64,000 nucleotides of DNA, from contig OX579634.1 of the NCBI GenBank assembly GCA_951230915.1, positions 15,154,725 through 15,218,724 of the forward strand, written 5' to 3'. Positions 24,217 through 39,000 of this stretch are shown piece after piece. This DNA comes from Antitrichia curtipendula (lineage: Eukaryota; Streptophyta; Bryopsida; Hypnales; Leucodontaceae). The position numbers and the translations under genes were made by a program. The notes below the pieces were generated by a model that saw nothing but the letters and a program-made list of their open reading frames with translations, searched no databases and was not told where the DNA came from. Position 1 is the stretch's first letter. Each line of letters starts with the position of its first letter.

Positions 24217-27200
24217 ATGGCGCCGGTGTTTGTTATTCCAAGTTCTTTGCGAGACTTGGAAGCACCTGCGGAGAATGGAGAGCGCCTCTACGCTCAGGAA
24301 GTCGCAGAAGTTGAGAATCTATCTGCTTATGAGGTCAACGATCTTGTGAAAGGTACACGCGCACAGGATTCATTTGCAAAGTATTGGCTCGAAAACATCA
24401 TGTCTGACTGAATGAAAGCTTCTTCAGAGCTTGAAGGGTGATAGTTTTTTTCAGGACACATGGATCACCTTAGATGTCACTTATGTAGAAAACTGGCTAG
24501 GAAGGGGTTATTTTTTTGCAAGCTCTGAAGACATCACAAAAGAATTGGAGATGAATGTGTGGATGGAAGATCAAATAGTGTTAGTCTGTTTTTTCTCCAG
24601 TCATTGAGAAGAGACGGAGGCATGGCATAGTAGCGTCTTCTCCACAAACTTGTTAGTTATTTGGGTCGTAATAAGTTCAGAGCTAGAGTGTGAAAGCTCT
24701 ATCGTTGAAGTGTTTTCATGCCTAAGTGGAAGGGACTCTCCGGAAAGCCTTCCCCTCGAGTGGAGTTCTTTATCGTCGTGAAGTGGCACTGGAAATTGAC
24801 ATGGAGAGATATGTGGCAGGTGTGGCTTACGAATTGGCCGAGAAGGAGGTGTGGTGTATCGAGGATCAGAGCATTTTTGATCAAGTTTACTCTCTCGTCA
24901 GGTAGGGATTTGACACATGTGTCTATGAAGCACATGGTCTCTCTGCCTCTTTTCTATCTTCATTTGATTTCTTAATTGATCCTTTTTCGGCAGACGCTAC
25001 TTTCTCCGTACCAAGTCGATATTCAAGTTTTTGTCGAAGCCAATAAATTTCAGCATGATTCAGTCTAATCCTTCCACTGGTCTCAACATTCAGTACTTAC
25101 TCTCCAACATTCCGCTGCATGATATAATAACTTCTTTAGTTCTTATTTCCTCGAGAGCTTTGACTTCTTAGGATTAAGGTTTGTTTTTCGACGTTTGGAT
25201 GGCAGAGGTTTCTCCTTCTTAGATTCATCCGCGAGAGGCAGCTTGGTCGAGAGCCTATGCTCCAACTTTGCTGTGCTTAACCCTTCTATTACGGCAATAT
25301 CATATGCGTCGGGTGAGTCAAGTGAAGATGCCGCATACATGCTTCAGCAGATGCAATCGCACCGGAATGCATTGAAGATATACTCGTACTTCCTGCACTC
25401 TATTCTCGTTGTGGAGGAAGCGGCAGAGGTAGAGCCATCGACTAAAGCTCCTTCTGGGAAGGTATGCATCAACTATTAATTATGTGACTTTTCCCTGTTA
25501 TATAAAGCGTCTACAAAATAGGTTTCCTTGTCAGGCTTGAAATCAAGTAAGAGTCGATGTATCTCCAAGTATCAAGTGCACTGGTCTGGAAGAATTAATC
25601 TCCTTTTGTGTTTCACGAGTTGGTCGTAATTGTTGTCTTTAACTATTTCACCTGCTCTGCGGTTGAGTAGGTGAAGAAGACACAGCCTCGAAAAGCACAT
25701 GTGCCAGCCAAGTGGGACTGGGATGTTCACAGGACACGCATTGTCCGCCTACTTGCCACAGCATTGAAAGTGGACCTGCGACAGCTTTACTCAATGTCAC
25801 AACCTGAGGAGAATTTGATTGCGTTTTTTGCCAAGTTAGTTTTGCCTGCTACCTTTACTCCTTGCAGCTGTTGCCATCTACAAGTAGATTTATCAGCCCT
25901 TGTATAGAACATAATTGCAGAAGTGTTCTTTCATGAGAGTTGTCTTGCTGAAAATCTGAAGTGATTCTCTCGCTGTTGGCATACACTCAAAACATTCAAT
26001 TTCATACTCAATAGTAGACGAGGTGGACCAGCCTTTGCGGTTACTAATGGAGGTGCCGTGGCGTGATTGCAGAGCTGCTTTTTCACTTCTGGAGAATCCG
26101 ACGTATGTGAAGGATACAGATCTAAAAGATGCTTTGTGCAACATCGTTGCAGCTTGTGCAGCAAAATATGGCTACGTCGTTCCTGTCACATCTACAATCT
26201 TGAGTCTGCTTCACAAGTATGAGCACCTTTCAGTTTATCTTGCAGAGCTGGTTGTCCTTGCCGAGGAGAAGTATCACAATAGCAGCTTGCCTGTGGCTGT
26301 TTTAAGAGAAATTGGTCACATCAATCCTGAAGACTTTAAGCGTGATAACTCTGGAGCTGATAATGTAAGCTCTTTCCTAGTGGCAATGGCGGAGCGGTTG
26401 CCAAAACTCATGACCGTGAACCTTAGTATTATCACTTCGCATTTAGATGGTGAGGCTTATAAGATGCGCAATGCTGTTGTACAAGTGATTGGTACACTGA
26501 TAGTGAAGGCCTCCAAGGACCCTTCTATGGATGCCGCTGGAGATGAGATGGCCAGGCTTCGCAGCAAGCAGGTGAGCTTACGTGGATCTGAAGTTTCCGC
26601 TTAGAATGCCATTCAATGTTTATGTTTGTTCTGATCGGAGGCATCTCTTGCTCGGTGCTCGTTTTTCTCAAGCTTTCACATTTTACTACACCTGTCAAAA
26701 TTATTAACCTATCGCCTTTGAACAGGGAATGGTAGACATTCTACTGGAGCGTGCCAGAGATAAGAGTTCTTATACTCGTAGTAAAGTCTTACAAACTTGG
26801 GCCCACCTTTGCGTGGAAAGCGCTGTCTCAATTGGTCACTGGAATCTGGTGGCCCGCGTTGCCGCTGGAAGATTGGAAGACAAAGGTGCTATTGTGAGAA
26901 AGAGTGCGCTGCAGCTATTGACTACTCTCCTTCAATACAATCCTTTCGGACCGAGTCTTCGAACTGGCCCCTTTGAAGCTACCCTTGAACAGTACAAGGA
27001 AAAATTAAGAGAGATGGAATCGACATCCGCAACTACCGACGAGGCCGAAGCTCACTTGGCTGAATCAGAGGATGTTGTTGATGAGGATAGAAGTACTCCT
27101 TCAGACGACGGAAATGCAGATATGGTTGCGGGTACACCAGACACTCAATACGATCACATTGATTCATCTCAGGTGCACCGTGTGGAAAAATATGCTATTC

Positions 27201-30200
27201 CAGAGCATGTGGTTCTGACATGCGAGTTCAGTATTACTTGCTTATTTACTCTGTAATTACTATGTAGAAATTCTGTGCATACTGTTGCAAACTTTTTTGA
27301 CCAGACTCTCGGATCTTGCACAGATACAGCCTGAGCTCCATGCACCCACTGCAAAGGATTTAGGTGGACTTGAACAAACCAGAGCTCTGGTGGCTTCACT
27401 GGAATCGGGATTGCAGTTTGCACGATGCATTGCAGGAGTGATGGATGTGCTGAAGCAGCTCCTTGCCTCATCATCTTCCGATGATGTGAAGCACGCCATA
27501 ACTCTTCTGATACTTGCCCGCCAGTTTGAAATCGACGGTGCCGAAGAAAGTCTGCGAAAAATGCTGCCTCTGGTATGTTCTATTGTCGTTCGACCTCATG
27601 CTGAAATTGTGTTGTTGTATGCCTCCGGCTGTAGGAACCGTCCCGTCTGTCACGAAGTCCTAGACAAGTTTTACCGTCAACATACACATGATCATCTTCA
27701 TGTGCTTTGTTGTCTATCTCAGGTATTTTCTCAGGAGAAAAGTATATATGAGGCTGTTGAGGGAGCTTTCACCAGTCTCTACATGAAGCGAAGTCCATCT
27801 GAAACAGCTCTTAATCTCCTAATGCTCACATTGGACGCAAGCATTGGGGATCTGGCTTCCATTGAAGCTCTCGTGAGCAAGTTTACAACGAAGGGGGAGA
27901 TCTCTCACGGCACGGTATATCTCTGGTTTCACTTGACTCCAATGATTTCAGTTTTCATCGTACAGAAAGCATAGTCATTGGCATGAAGTTGTTACGTTAC
28001 AACAGATCTGTCTTCTGAGAGTGGTTTTATGCAGGTGGCAGCCCTGTGGAACTACTTCACGTTCAATGCTCCTGATGTTACCCCTCAGAAAAGTCGGGGG
28101 GCCCTGGTCATTTTGTGTATGGCTTCGAAGTCGCAACCTCGGATAATAAGCTCTCACCTCCAAAGTGTGATGGATATTGGGCTGGGTCGACGTGCTAGAG
28201 AAGACCCCTTACTTGCTAGATATGCATGCGTTGCACTGCAGCGTCTTTCTGAAGGCGATAGAGTCGGCCTTGGATCCACCCACAAGGTCTTCAGTATTTT
28301 GTCCAGTTTGATCATCGGGCCAGGTAGGTTTGACTTAATATTATGTCTAGCCGCAAGTCGGTTGATTCGGAAGTTTCTCGCTTGTCGATTAGTTTTCAGT
28401 CTCAAACATTAATTCCGTCATGTCTACCTCTTGCTGTTACAGTAGTCGAGTTTGACATGTATGTTTGAAGTGGACGTATAGTCTGAGGTTAAATTGAACT
28501 CTTCGCTATCACTTCTACTCGACAATCCTGTGTATATTACATACGTCATCAAATTTTCACTTACGGGAGGTGTCGTATCGCAGTACATTCTATTCTCCGT
28601 CCTTCAAATCTCACGATAAGTTGATTTTGAGCAGGTTTACCCGAGGAAGGCTGGTACTCAGCTGCAGAGCAAGCCATCAATGCAATCTATGTTCTTCATC
28701 CAACCCCTGAGAAGTTTGTCTCAGGACTTCTTTTGAAGTTCTGTAAATCAGTATTCGGCACAGTCTATAAGAATGCTGGTGAATCTTCGTCCTTGGAAGA
28801 ACCGGTGACCTCGAAGAATGGGGTTTCAGGAGGTCCTGCAAGATTGGAGACTGATAGACTTGAGCCCAAGGCTTCTGCTCTGAGTCGTTTCCTCTTTGCA
28901 TTGGGGCATATCGCATTGAAACACCTTGTCTACGTTGAATCTTGTGTTCGCAAAGTTAGAAAGCAAAGGGCTGACAAAGAGAAGGCAGCAGCCGATGCAG
29001 CAGCAGATTTACAAGCTAATGGTGATAGTCTAAGTCCTTCTGAAAAAGCCAGCAATAAAGCAAAGGTTGGAACTCATTTCCTTATCTTCCAGTATATTGG
29101 TGTTGATATAGCACAACGCTCATCTCGCGAATAATCTGTCTATTTATTTGTCTAGTAATGGGAATGTGTATACTGTAGTCGCACTATAAGGGTATACTTT
29201 TAACAACGTTGATTCAGGATAGTTTTAACTTCTCGAGATTTTTCTGCCTCACTTCATTGTCTTATCCTTTGTATTTGATGTGGGTGAGATAAAAATAAGA
29301 ATTTTTCAATTCTGCGACAATAATTACGCTTCAGTCGGGAACATGTTTAGGAGAAATTTGTCTGGTTCTTTCTTTGTATGCTCCAATTGGTTAAATTTTT
29401 TCAGGGATTCCGTGAATTGTAGGTCTTGTCATTGATTGTGATGTGCGACTTTGTGTAAATTGAACCAAACTTACCATGAATCTGAAATGGTACAGGTTGA
29501 GAGCATCGATGCAGAACTGGGACTGGCAGCTTCTGAAGATGCAAGGCTAGATTTTCTACTCGAGAAAACTGAATCTGAGATAATCTCTGGTGACAGCAGT
29601 CAAAAATTTCTCATAGGTGCTATGGCTCCCATTGTTGCCAAAATATGCCGCAATTCGGGTCTCATGCAGCAGGTTAGGCCGTATGCCCTATAAGACAAGT
29701 AATTGTCTACCAAATATTGAACCTCTCTTGACCAGTAAGCTTCAGAACCTATAGTTTGATCTCAAAATCATTAATCGTCTGTTTTGTCTTTATACCAGTA
29801 TCCAAGATTGAGGGTTTCAGCTATGCTAGCACTTTGCAAGCTCATGGCCATTGATGCTGATTTCTGGTATGTACTCTACTTTTCCCTTGAAATTCTGCAA
29901 TCCGGACCAACTCTTGTAGTTGAATGTGGTACTAGAGTAGGTCATTTTGTGCAGATGTCCAGTTTCAATGACATGTTCATTTCCTATGACTTTAAACTTA
30001 GCACCTCCACCCGGTCTTCCTTGAGATAGTTCGCATGTTGCTTTATTCTGTTTTCTGAATTTATGCGTTCAATCTACTCTGGTGTCTCTGAAACCTATTT
30101 TTACTTGTCTAATATGGTGGGTTTGGACCTATAATATATTGATAAATTTAAATGAAGTAACCAAACATGGCTGGTTTCAATACTGCAGTGACCAGAACTT

Positions 30201-33200
30201 GCAACTGCTCTTCACAGTGGCACAAAGTTCTGGAGAGGCAGCAGTGCGCTCAAATTGTATCATTGCCCTGGGTGACTTGGCTTTTCGGTTTCCAAACGTG
30301 CTGGAACCGTGGACTGAGCACATGTATGCTCGCCTCAGTGACAAAGACCGAAAAGTTCGAAAGAATGCAGTGCTCGTTTTGACTCATCTCATCCTCAATG
30401 ATATGGTCAAGGTACCGCTCTTATGTTACTCTTTCCTAATTGTAAGCAAGATCTTGTACAATCCTAGTATATCAGCTGAACTCTGAATGCAGAAATAACT
30501 CCGCAATAGTCAAAATGAAGTAATTGATAAAACTTTTCATTGATACCGAAAGCCATAGGTTATCGCGTGCTATGGATCATTTTAGAAACATTTCCGAGTA
30601 TCCATCTTACTGTGCCTTCTGAATTTTTGCAAGGATGTTTCAGTTCCGAGAGAATTGCTCTACTGCTAGTATGCTTTCTTGTTACCGGTAGTGATTGGAT
30701 GTGTAGTGCGTATTTCTTATGCTGACGCTGTTGTGTTATCCAGGTGAAAGGACACATTAGTGAGATGGTTCTGCGGTTAGAAGATGAGGATGAACGCATC
30801 CAAAATCTTGTGAAGCTCTTTTTCCATGAACTTTCGAATAAGGGTGAGTTTCTGCGGCTGCTTTTCTTAGGGCTCGCTTGACAGACAGAAATAGTTCTGG
30901 ATATTTTTATATGAGCTGGAAGAGATAGTGCGAATCTAAATATGACTCTTTGGGAATAGGCAAAATGCTATTGTGATCCTCATATTAAGCATTTAGCGTT
31001 TGATTGATGTTGGACTCCTAGGCTGTATCATTTTCTTTGAGTCAACAGCATTTTCTGGACTTTTAATTTACTAAGGAAGCTTAGATTCTGATGTGAGGTC
31101 GAAGTGTCAGCGTACATTGCCGATGCATACTAAATGACATCTGAGAAAATTTCGTACAACTTACTTGGTGGTGTATTGTTGTTCAGGAAATAATCCCATC
31201 TACAATCTGCTCCCAGATATACTCAGCCGGCTTTCAAGTCAGACCGATCTGCCACCAGAGACCTTTCGAAGTGTTATGCAGTTCCTTATCAATGCAATCA
31301 CTAAGGTGCACAAATTGATGGCAACTTTCATTATCATCGCTTATTGAGGCTACTCCTTAATTTTTTCTTCCAGAATTGGAATCACAATTTCGTCTTGATT
31401 ACAGGACAAGCAAAAAGAGGGTCTCTTTGAAAAACTCTGCCATCGTTTCCCTGGTACCTCTGGTAAGCCCTGAACAACTTCCCAGAAATAAAAGCTACAT
31501 CTACCTTGCAATGATGCCTATTCGAAATTACACTCTGTTATGCAGTTGATGAAAGCTAATTAAGTCATTTATTTTTGGATCAACATTTGGGCCTCGTTAC
31601 GTAGAAATTGTCCATATCTTTTTGCTATTGCTATAGCCTGCGTCTTCTACAGTATATAATCAAAGGCCTCAGCTTCAGATTCAAGCTTTTTAGTTTTTTC
31701 TTCATTATGGTTGATTATGCTTGCGTTATTCGCAGTTGATTTCTGTAATCCTCATAAATTCTGAAAACCATTCATTCAGATGTCAAGCAATGGAAGGATC
31801 TATCTTATTGCATGGCGCAACTCACCTACACGGACAAGAGCTTGAAGAAGATGATTGAACTATTCCCTAAATACCAGAACGCTCTTGGTGAAGAGGAGGT
31901 TGTCGAGCACTTCAGAAGCATAGTCGCCAAGGTACGATAGTTTCCTCGACAATATTGGTACTACATTGAAAGTTGATGAAATCCAACCCTACTTTATGTC
32001 GTTCATCGTGTGAACAAGTCCCTAACATCGTGAATAAATGCGTGTATACAGGCCAAAAAATTCGCAAAGCCAGAAGTGAAGGCAATGGCAGATGATTTTG
32101 AATCCAGAATTGCCAAACATCATGAAGAGAGGAAGGAACACGACCTTGCTGTGCAGAATGCTCAGGCTCACCAAAGCAGATCCAATGAGCGCACAGACAG
32201 TGCACTAAAGCGGGATAATGAACTTGGTGCAGAGACAACGTCAAGAAACACTGGTGGGTATTTTGGGTACTGGTTTTGGACCGTGACATTCCATTTCATC
32301 CTGAGTCTCCTTTGTGGGAGATTAATCTATTTGATTTGATAGTGCCGAGGGCATTTGACTTTTGGTCCAACCATTTTTTGCAATCTAGCACTGTAATATG
32401 AATTGTGGTACTCCTAAAATCCGAGCTTGGAGGTGTTTCACCTTCATCATCATAATTTATGATATAGTTTTAGCATGCCCTAGCAGCTTCATGTCAAGTT
32501 TTGTTTTTCTTTAATTGACTTGACGTGACTGCGTCTAAAAATCTAATGTGAATGCAGACGGTGATAATGATGAAGGCCAATCATCGGTGGCAGGCCACGT
32601 ACCAGAGGAGACTTTTTCTGAAGCAATAGTGGCAGATGGACGTTTAGAGCGCAATAGCGTAGACTCTCATGATTTTCACTTGCCTGTTGAGCCTGCTTCT
32701 GCAAGTAAGCAAGTGTTGCATTCTGAGACCAAACTGTCAAGGAGGACAAGATCACTGGAGCCCAGCGCAGTGTTAGCTGAAAGAATGAGCAGTGAAGAGG
32801 ATGAGACCGTCAGTACCAGTGAAATGGTAGGTTCAGGAGGCAATTGCCATGACTATATTGTGTTGGTTCGGTCTCTCGTGGTATCACGTGGAATCATATT
32901 TCTTGTACGCGGCTACCTTGCTTCTTATCATTAGCAGGGACTCTAGTTGATTTACATCTTGTGTGCTATACTGAACCTTCTGTTTAAATTGCACTATTGA
33001 CTGTCGTAGACATCAAGCTAGTGGCGATCATCATCACAAGAAGTTCTTGATTCTATTGGAAATAAAGCAATAAGTTTGTGTGCAGGGTCGAAGTCAAGTG
33101 CAAGTTGAGGAAAAGCAGTCTCGAAGGGCATCCAGGTCCACCATCAAAGTGAAACCCACTGCTAATAAGAAGGTACTTCCGTCCACGTCTCATTGTTGCA

Positions 33201-34780
33201 TATTTCGTATGGCACTTAATTTCAGCCCGACCGTTTTTTGTAACTCTCAGTGCCATTGCAACTGTATGACGTTATCCGAGGTGCGGTATCCTGTAATTCA
33301 GGGGTCAATACCGTTAGCTTGACTGCGGGATCAACTTTTTGGATTGGTTGTCATAGCTGTAGTCGATCAGTGTTTTCATCGATTGAAAATTACGGTTCAC
33401 CTTCCTTAGTATATTTCTTGGTTCCTTTCTAAGATGAAAATGCAAACCAACAGATAAAGTCATCTTTAAAAAATGAACTTGCAAGGACTACTCAGGAACA
33501 CTGCGCTATAAAATCCTCACCTCTTTTGGGCTTTGTGGAACTCTTCCTGCTGCCGAGAGTGCTGTGTTAAACTTAATACGTAACATCTTAGTGGGTCCAA
33601 AGTATGTGGATACTCCTTAGTCAGGTTTGATCATGACAACAACATTTTTATATATGTGTTCTCTTTTTTGACCGTTTTTGCTCGCCTGATAAAGTAATTC
33701 TTTTCTTTAGGGCCATCCACAATTGCAATTAAGTGATGATGATGACGATAGCGATGATGAAGAGGAGGTTATGCAGAATCCAGAGAACTCATTGAATCAG
33801 AGGTCCAAACCTCGTCTTAAAAGACTGGTACATATCTATCTTAGTAATTCAAGATGCTCGAAGATCTCTTTCACCTCTTGCAATCAAAGCTCTGGGAAAC
33901 ACTTACGCTGCCTTTTTTCTTTTTCCTGGATTGAATACAGGAACGCGGGCAGCCTGTAGACAGTGACGATGAGCAGTCTCAGCTGTCCGAACAGTCGTCC
34001 GGGATTGCCAAAGAAGTCTTGAAGCCTGCCTCGACTAGAAAGGTAACGTGCCTTAGATTATGCTTTGCAAGAGAACACTTGACTCTTGAACCCATGCAGC
34101 ATATCCCAAGCCGGATCCTCAGTACTAGTATCTAGAAATGAATTTTAAGAGCAAAAAACTGACTAGGAAGTGTTTTTCCTCACCTGTACGTGACGGAATT
34201 GTCGTCCTCAAGATCCTGGTTCTCGTTCCGGAGAACCATATTGGTCCCTGGCTTCTATTGATGGAGCTTGTAAAGTCCTTCCGTCATATGTTGATGTCTT
34301 TTGTGGAACATTAGCGCTCTCAAATTAGGTGAGGCACAAAATTCAAAATATTCATTTTAGGGACATAGGTTGCAATTCGTACGAGACCGGGACTATCTAG
34401 AGACCTATGTAGTGTATAGTAGAGTTCTATGCAAATTTTAAAGATACTGTAATGAAGTATGGAATTAGTAGACATTTTATGTCTTCATTTTAGTAGTTTA
34501 TACATCTTTTTCTAGGAATAAAAGTAATTGTCTATTTCAGGCAGCAAACCATGAATGATCCTCTATATTTAAGACTATCATAGAACGTAGTTTTCAAGTT
34601 GTTTGCTGTGCTAGTGTGGTTGTCTCTGACGTGTTGATTTTGTACTTTCAGACTCGGAGACAGTCTGTGCAAGTCTCAGAAACTGATGACTCAGAGAACA
34701 ATTCGATAGACACACGAACACGAGCCACAAGGTCGCAGCAGACTGTCATGTCCCAGCCAGCGACGAGAAGGAGACGGTAA
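24217..34780 (+). CDS. CAP-D2: Condensin complex subunit 1 (CAP-D2)
   Basis: HEAT-repeat regulatory subunit of condensin I, which compacts and resolves mitotic chromosomes. I read 23 coding exons: 24217-24352, 24820-24901, 25206-25461, 25671-25834, 26073-26571, 26726-27172, 27324-27572, 27723-27914, 28035-28323, 28635-29065, 29496-29672, 29799-29866, 30189-30411, 30744-30843, 31187-31305, 31405-31462, 31780-31931, 32052-32253, 32558-32826, 33086-33172, 33711-33827, 33941-34042, 34652-34780. Every junction is GT-AG in matching phase, giving 1,515 residues, slightly longer than Arabidopsis CAP-D2 (about 1,400). The protein starts MAPVFVIPSSLRDLE. Conserved blocks include VYSLVR, GADNVSSFLV, NPFGPSLR, VRSNCIIALGDLAFRFPN, EPWTEHMYARL and GNNPIYNLLPDIL; the Cnd1-type core lies near residues 1000-1150. 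The tail after about residue 1215 is charged, with an acidic run near 1405 and a basic end (ATRRRR). No breaks were seen. Confidence 0.95.
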
Positions 34781-36043
34781 TTCCGTCCGAAAGCATCTTT
34801 CTGGACTTTCTTAATCGTTCTCTGAACTCCACCTCGACTCATGACACTATTGTTAAATAGACTCTTAAAGTTTTACTCAAGGGGCAGATCGTTGAAATGT
34901 AAGCTATAGACCTTAGATTAGTTGACTCGTCTTTCCAAGGCCTAGTAGTTGATATTTATTGGATTGCGCTCGCTTGCGCAGGTCTCCATTGGAAGAGCTT
35001 AGCTGATCGGAATTTCCTCTTCGCCTTGGTCAGATGAGTTACAGTTTGGGTCAGAAATAGGTTATCATCTGTAATTGTAGGTAGCCTCTCTGAAGAATTT
35101 ACACAGTTATTTTTTTCATGACGGTGAGTGTTCTCACCCTTGTCTCTTTAGGAGAGAATCGACAGCATAACCCTTTATGTACTTCTGTGCGATGCCTTAT
35201 CGCCTCTTTGTATACAATTTTAATTTGAACATTTCAGTGTATTTATCTGTCTGAAACATGTATTGCGTCAATACGCTCTCTTAGGAGTGCGCCGAGTGTC
35301 GAGCGCTTTCTTTGTTTATTCTCTGATTATTGCATCATGTGACTCTTTACAAATTTTGCCAAGATCCCCGAAATAATGCGAGCCACAGGACGATATATAT
35401 CCGAAATTTGACGATGATAATTGCTAATGTCCGCAATTATCTCATACTTCTACGGTATTAGCTGCTGACGAACATGGTTGCCTCTATTATAACCAGATGG
35501 AGCCAGGAGCGTCCGATATGGAATATTTTTGGTAAGTCTACCCGTGTTATTGTATGCATCCATTGCAACAGATTTACTCAATACATTCATTATTCAGTGC
35601 GGTTTGGTGATCATCTGTGATCTGCATTATGCTGAAGATACGCTTTTAAGTTGTAACCAATTTTGGCAGCGATTTGCAAAACAGTGACAACATTAATCTG
35701 GCTTTCAATTCCTCTTGACGACCACATTGTAAAAGAACTACCAGAGGGCCGTGAGGTGATTTATTAAGACCCGGCCTGACGAATCCCATGGGGCAACCTT
35801 TCCGCATCAAGTAGGTCGTTTCATCGTTCAATTTATCATTTTCTACAATTGCTGGTCTTTATAGTTGCTATATAAAGCTGATACACACCATATTCAACAA
35901 GCTGTTAGACCTCGTAGAATAGTTTGGGTATGCAACTCCATTAAAAAGTTCGAATATGAAATGCTCAAACTCACAGGAATAGTGAGTGAGCAGTTTGGAT
36001 TTCGAAAGAGAGGAGCATTTAGAATATTTGTCTAAGAAAAATA
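34781..36043. other. 3' end of CAP-D2 and intergenic spacer
   Basis: Probably contains the CAP-D2 3' untranslated region followed by the promoter of the PIH1-domain gene. No supported coding frame or repeat was found. Confidence 0.45.
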
Positions 36044-39000
36044 ATGGAGGTTAATTATCGTGATCCTGACCCTGCTGTTGGGGTCTCGGACGCTGAGGTT
36101 GAGAGTGTAATGAAAATGCTTATGGCATACCAAAAAGCCCGAGCCGAAGGAGTTGGCCAATCCAATCCCGAACTTGATGTGAATTCTCTACTTAAGTCAT
36201 CTCCTGACCAAACTTTAGGTCCAACCATTTCGTATGAATGCCGATTCTACTTTCCTGATGTGTTGTTCAATTTATCTGAGGTCTTCAAATATTTTGCAAG
36301 CTGTATGAAAATTTACGAAGGTGGTTTGGGTTTGTTTGAGGAATAGCATTTGCTTGGAGCCATGCAAAACAGCCTCCCAAAAGACTGCCCCATCGATGAA
36401 GGCTTGAAAATTCCCTCACATGCCACACAGCCGGGACTGGCTCCCACAAGTGATGAGGTTATTCCTAAGCCTTTCTTCGTACTCAAGACGAAGAATGAGA
36501 ACCAGCAGAGAGTGTACATCAACATGTGCGGTTCCCATAAGGTAGCAATTTGCACACCATGACTAGGGATTACATTCTATTCACGTCATCAGGTTTCAAG
36601 TTTTTGACCTAATCGCTGCTAGTGAGCTGTAGCAACCTAATCTCATCGAATTTATGTCGATAATGGAAGAACGTAGATCTGCATTTCTTGTATAAGTGGA
36701 TACAGTAACTGACGCTTATTTTTGAATTAATATCTGGCAATGAATTGGGTTGTTTGCCGTGGGTCAGATTCAACCTCCGGACTATGGCGAGGACACGGTA
36801 GAGAATATTGACGAAATTAGGAAAAAGCTTCAGCATTTTGATCCAGCTAACGATCCAGATTGTCCAGATGTGCGCTTCCCTTGCAGTTGTCTGAACCCTG
36901 TTTTGCAGAAGGATAAGAGTTAGGGGTGATAACCTTCCAACTGAGACATAAAATTGCTTTTATGCATGAGTATACACATACACACGTTCTGAAGATTAAC
37001 CCCAAAAGGTTCAAAGTCTTAGAATGTTTTTTTAAGGATTTGGGGCATGTTCCTATGATGTCAAGTTTCATTGAATTTTTTTTTTTTTGAGGTCTGAGAA
37101 TGTACTAACTTTATGAGAATATCCTTTTTTTATTTCATTTTGTGTGAGAAAAAGTTATGTCCACTGAAGCACAAAATGCTTGACTTCTAGCAACAAAAAA
37201 AAAATGTAAAAGTACCGAAAAATTGTTTTTTTAATTTTATTTTTATAGAATATAGTTATGTCTTTTGAAAAGATTTGGATAAGCAATGTGAAAGTTACGA
37301 AGTGCCTTGTATAGTTGTATTGTAATCAATTAGGAAATCTTCCTAAAAAACATAACGTATAGGATTCATTTCCAAACTTAATTTTCATAATTTTTCAAAG
37401 CTAAAACATCTCTAGGGTGTAGAATACTGAATTCAACAATTTGACCATTAGGATTGACATATTTCAACTCTATTCTTAGAACTATTACCAACATATTATT
37501 TCCTTCCATCTTATACCTACTTCTACTTAATATTTTTTTTGAGAATGATTTTTTTTTTTTTAAGTAATTTTTTTCCTAGATATTCAACTCAATTCCTCAC
37601 CATAGAGATTTAAACCTCAAAACTCTACAGTGTAAAATAATTAAGTTAAAAGGATTTCAAAGTCGTAAAAACTAGTTATGCGAGGTGGTCCAAAGCATTT
37701 TCTTTTCACTTTGAACACTAATATCTTACAATATAAATGATCAAAGTGTATGAAAAATTTCCCACACACTTGGCTTGTGCAAGATCTTATGGTTGAATAT
37801 TAAAAAAAAAGTAGTTTTTTTTTCATTATTGTTCTTTGCATTAGAAATGGTAGTTTTGAAGTGTTTCTTTGGTGAAACATAGTCATGAACGTAAGAATTC
37901 CTTAGACTGGAGTTGGTATGTTCTGATGCTTTCAGTGCGCAATGTGGATGCACAGAAGGGAAAACGTACGTGATTTACGACGTGTGTTACAATCGCACGG
38001 TGGTAGAATCGGCCATGTCCGTGAAGGCACTCAAGGTCTTCATCATCGATTTGGCTTTGGCATGGCTAAGCCAAAAATACAAGACCCAGCTCAGCTCTGG
38101 TAACTTTTCTCTATCAAAACCAACTTTACTATTTCCGCTTCATCTTAAATCAACATCACCAGCCGGTGAGAGTGTGCATGCACCAGCAAAATACTGGTAT
38201 AAAATCTTCAGCGCTACTGTTGTGTCAATTACACGGAGTCACCTTGAACGGCAACTCACATGCACAGTGACTCAGAGCAGGGTTTCTGAGTGACTGCTTA
38301 ACTATTGCAACAGACTTCAAACTCCTGGAGGGAAGAAAATACAAAGGAAAGGAGGTCGGCAAACATATTATTCGGGTTGACCCCAAGAAGGGACCCATCA
38401 TTACTGAACTTCCTGGTACTCTCCCCCACCCTATCAAATATTGCAGTAAGCAATTGTGGATCTGATAAATACCACGACATTGCAGTATGATTCACGATCT
38501 TCCCATTTTAACGTCTTTGTGAGCTGTTATCTAAAATATTGTAACATTATATTGTAAGAGACAGTATGAAAGAGAATTAAACCGAAGAGTGGTTATTCAT
38601 CAATTTTTCTTCAAGGATCGAATTTATCTCACACTTCCCCAATATTTGGGTTCTCAGATGACGATAACGATGCAGAACCCGCCATTCCTCTGCTTTTGCG
38701 TGACAAACAAGGCAGAAGTTTATCAGACGACGAAGTACAAGGGAGCTGCAAGTCCGATGAAATTGTCAATAGTGATCGCTATCGAGAGTTACCAGAATGG
38801 GTACCCGAATTTTACCTTTCAGATCATGCCAAGGACGAAGTGGAGCCTGAGAATCATCAAGACAAAAAGGCACAAGGTGTCGGCTCCAAAACATCGCAAC
38901 TAGGTTCACCAAGCGACCCCGCTCGCACCTCAGAATCACAAGGAGACAGATGTATATCCTTCTCTTCTAAGAAAGTCCGACGACAGTCAGTGTCATCATG

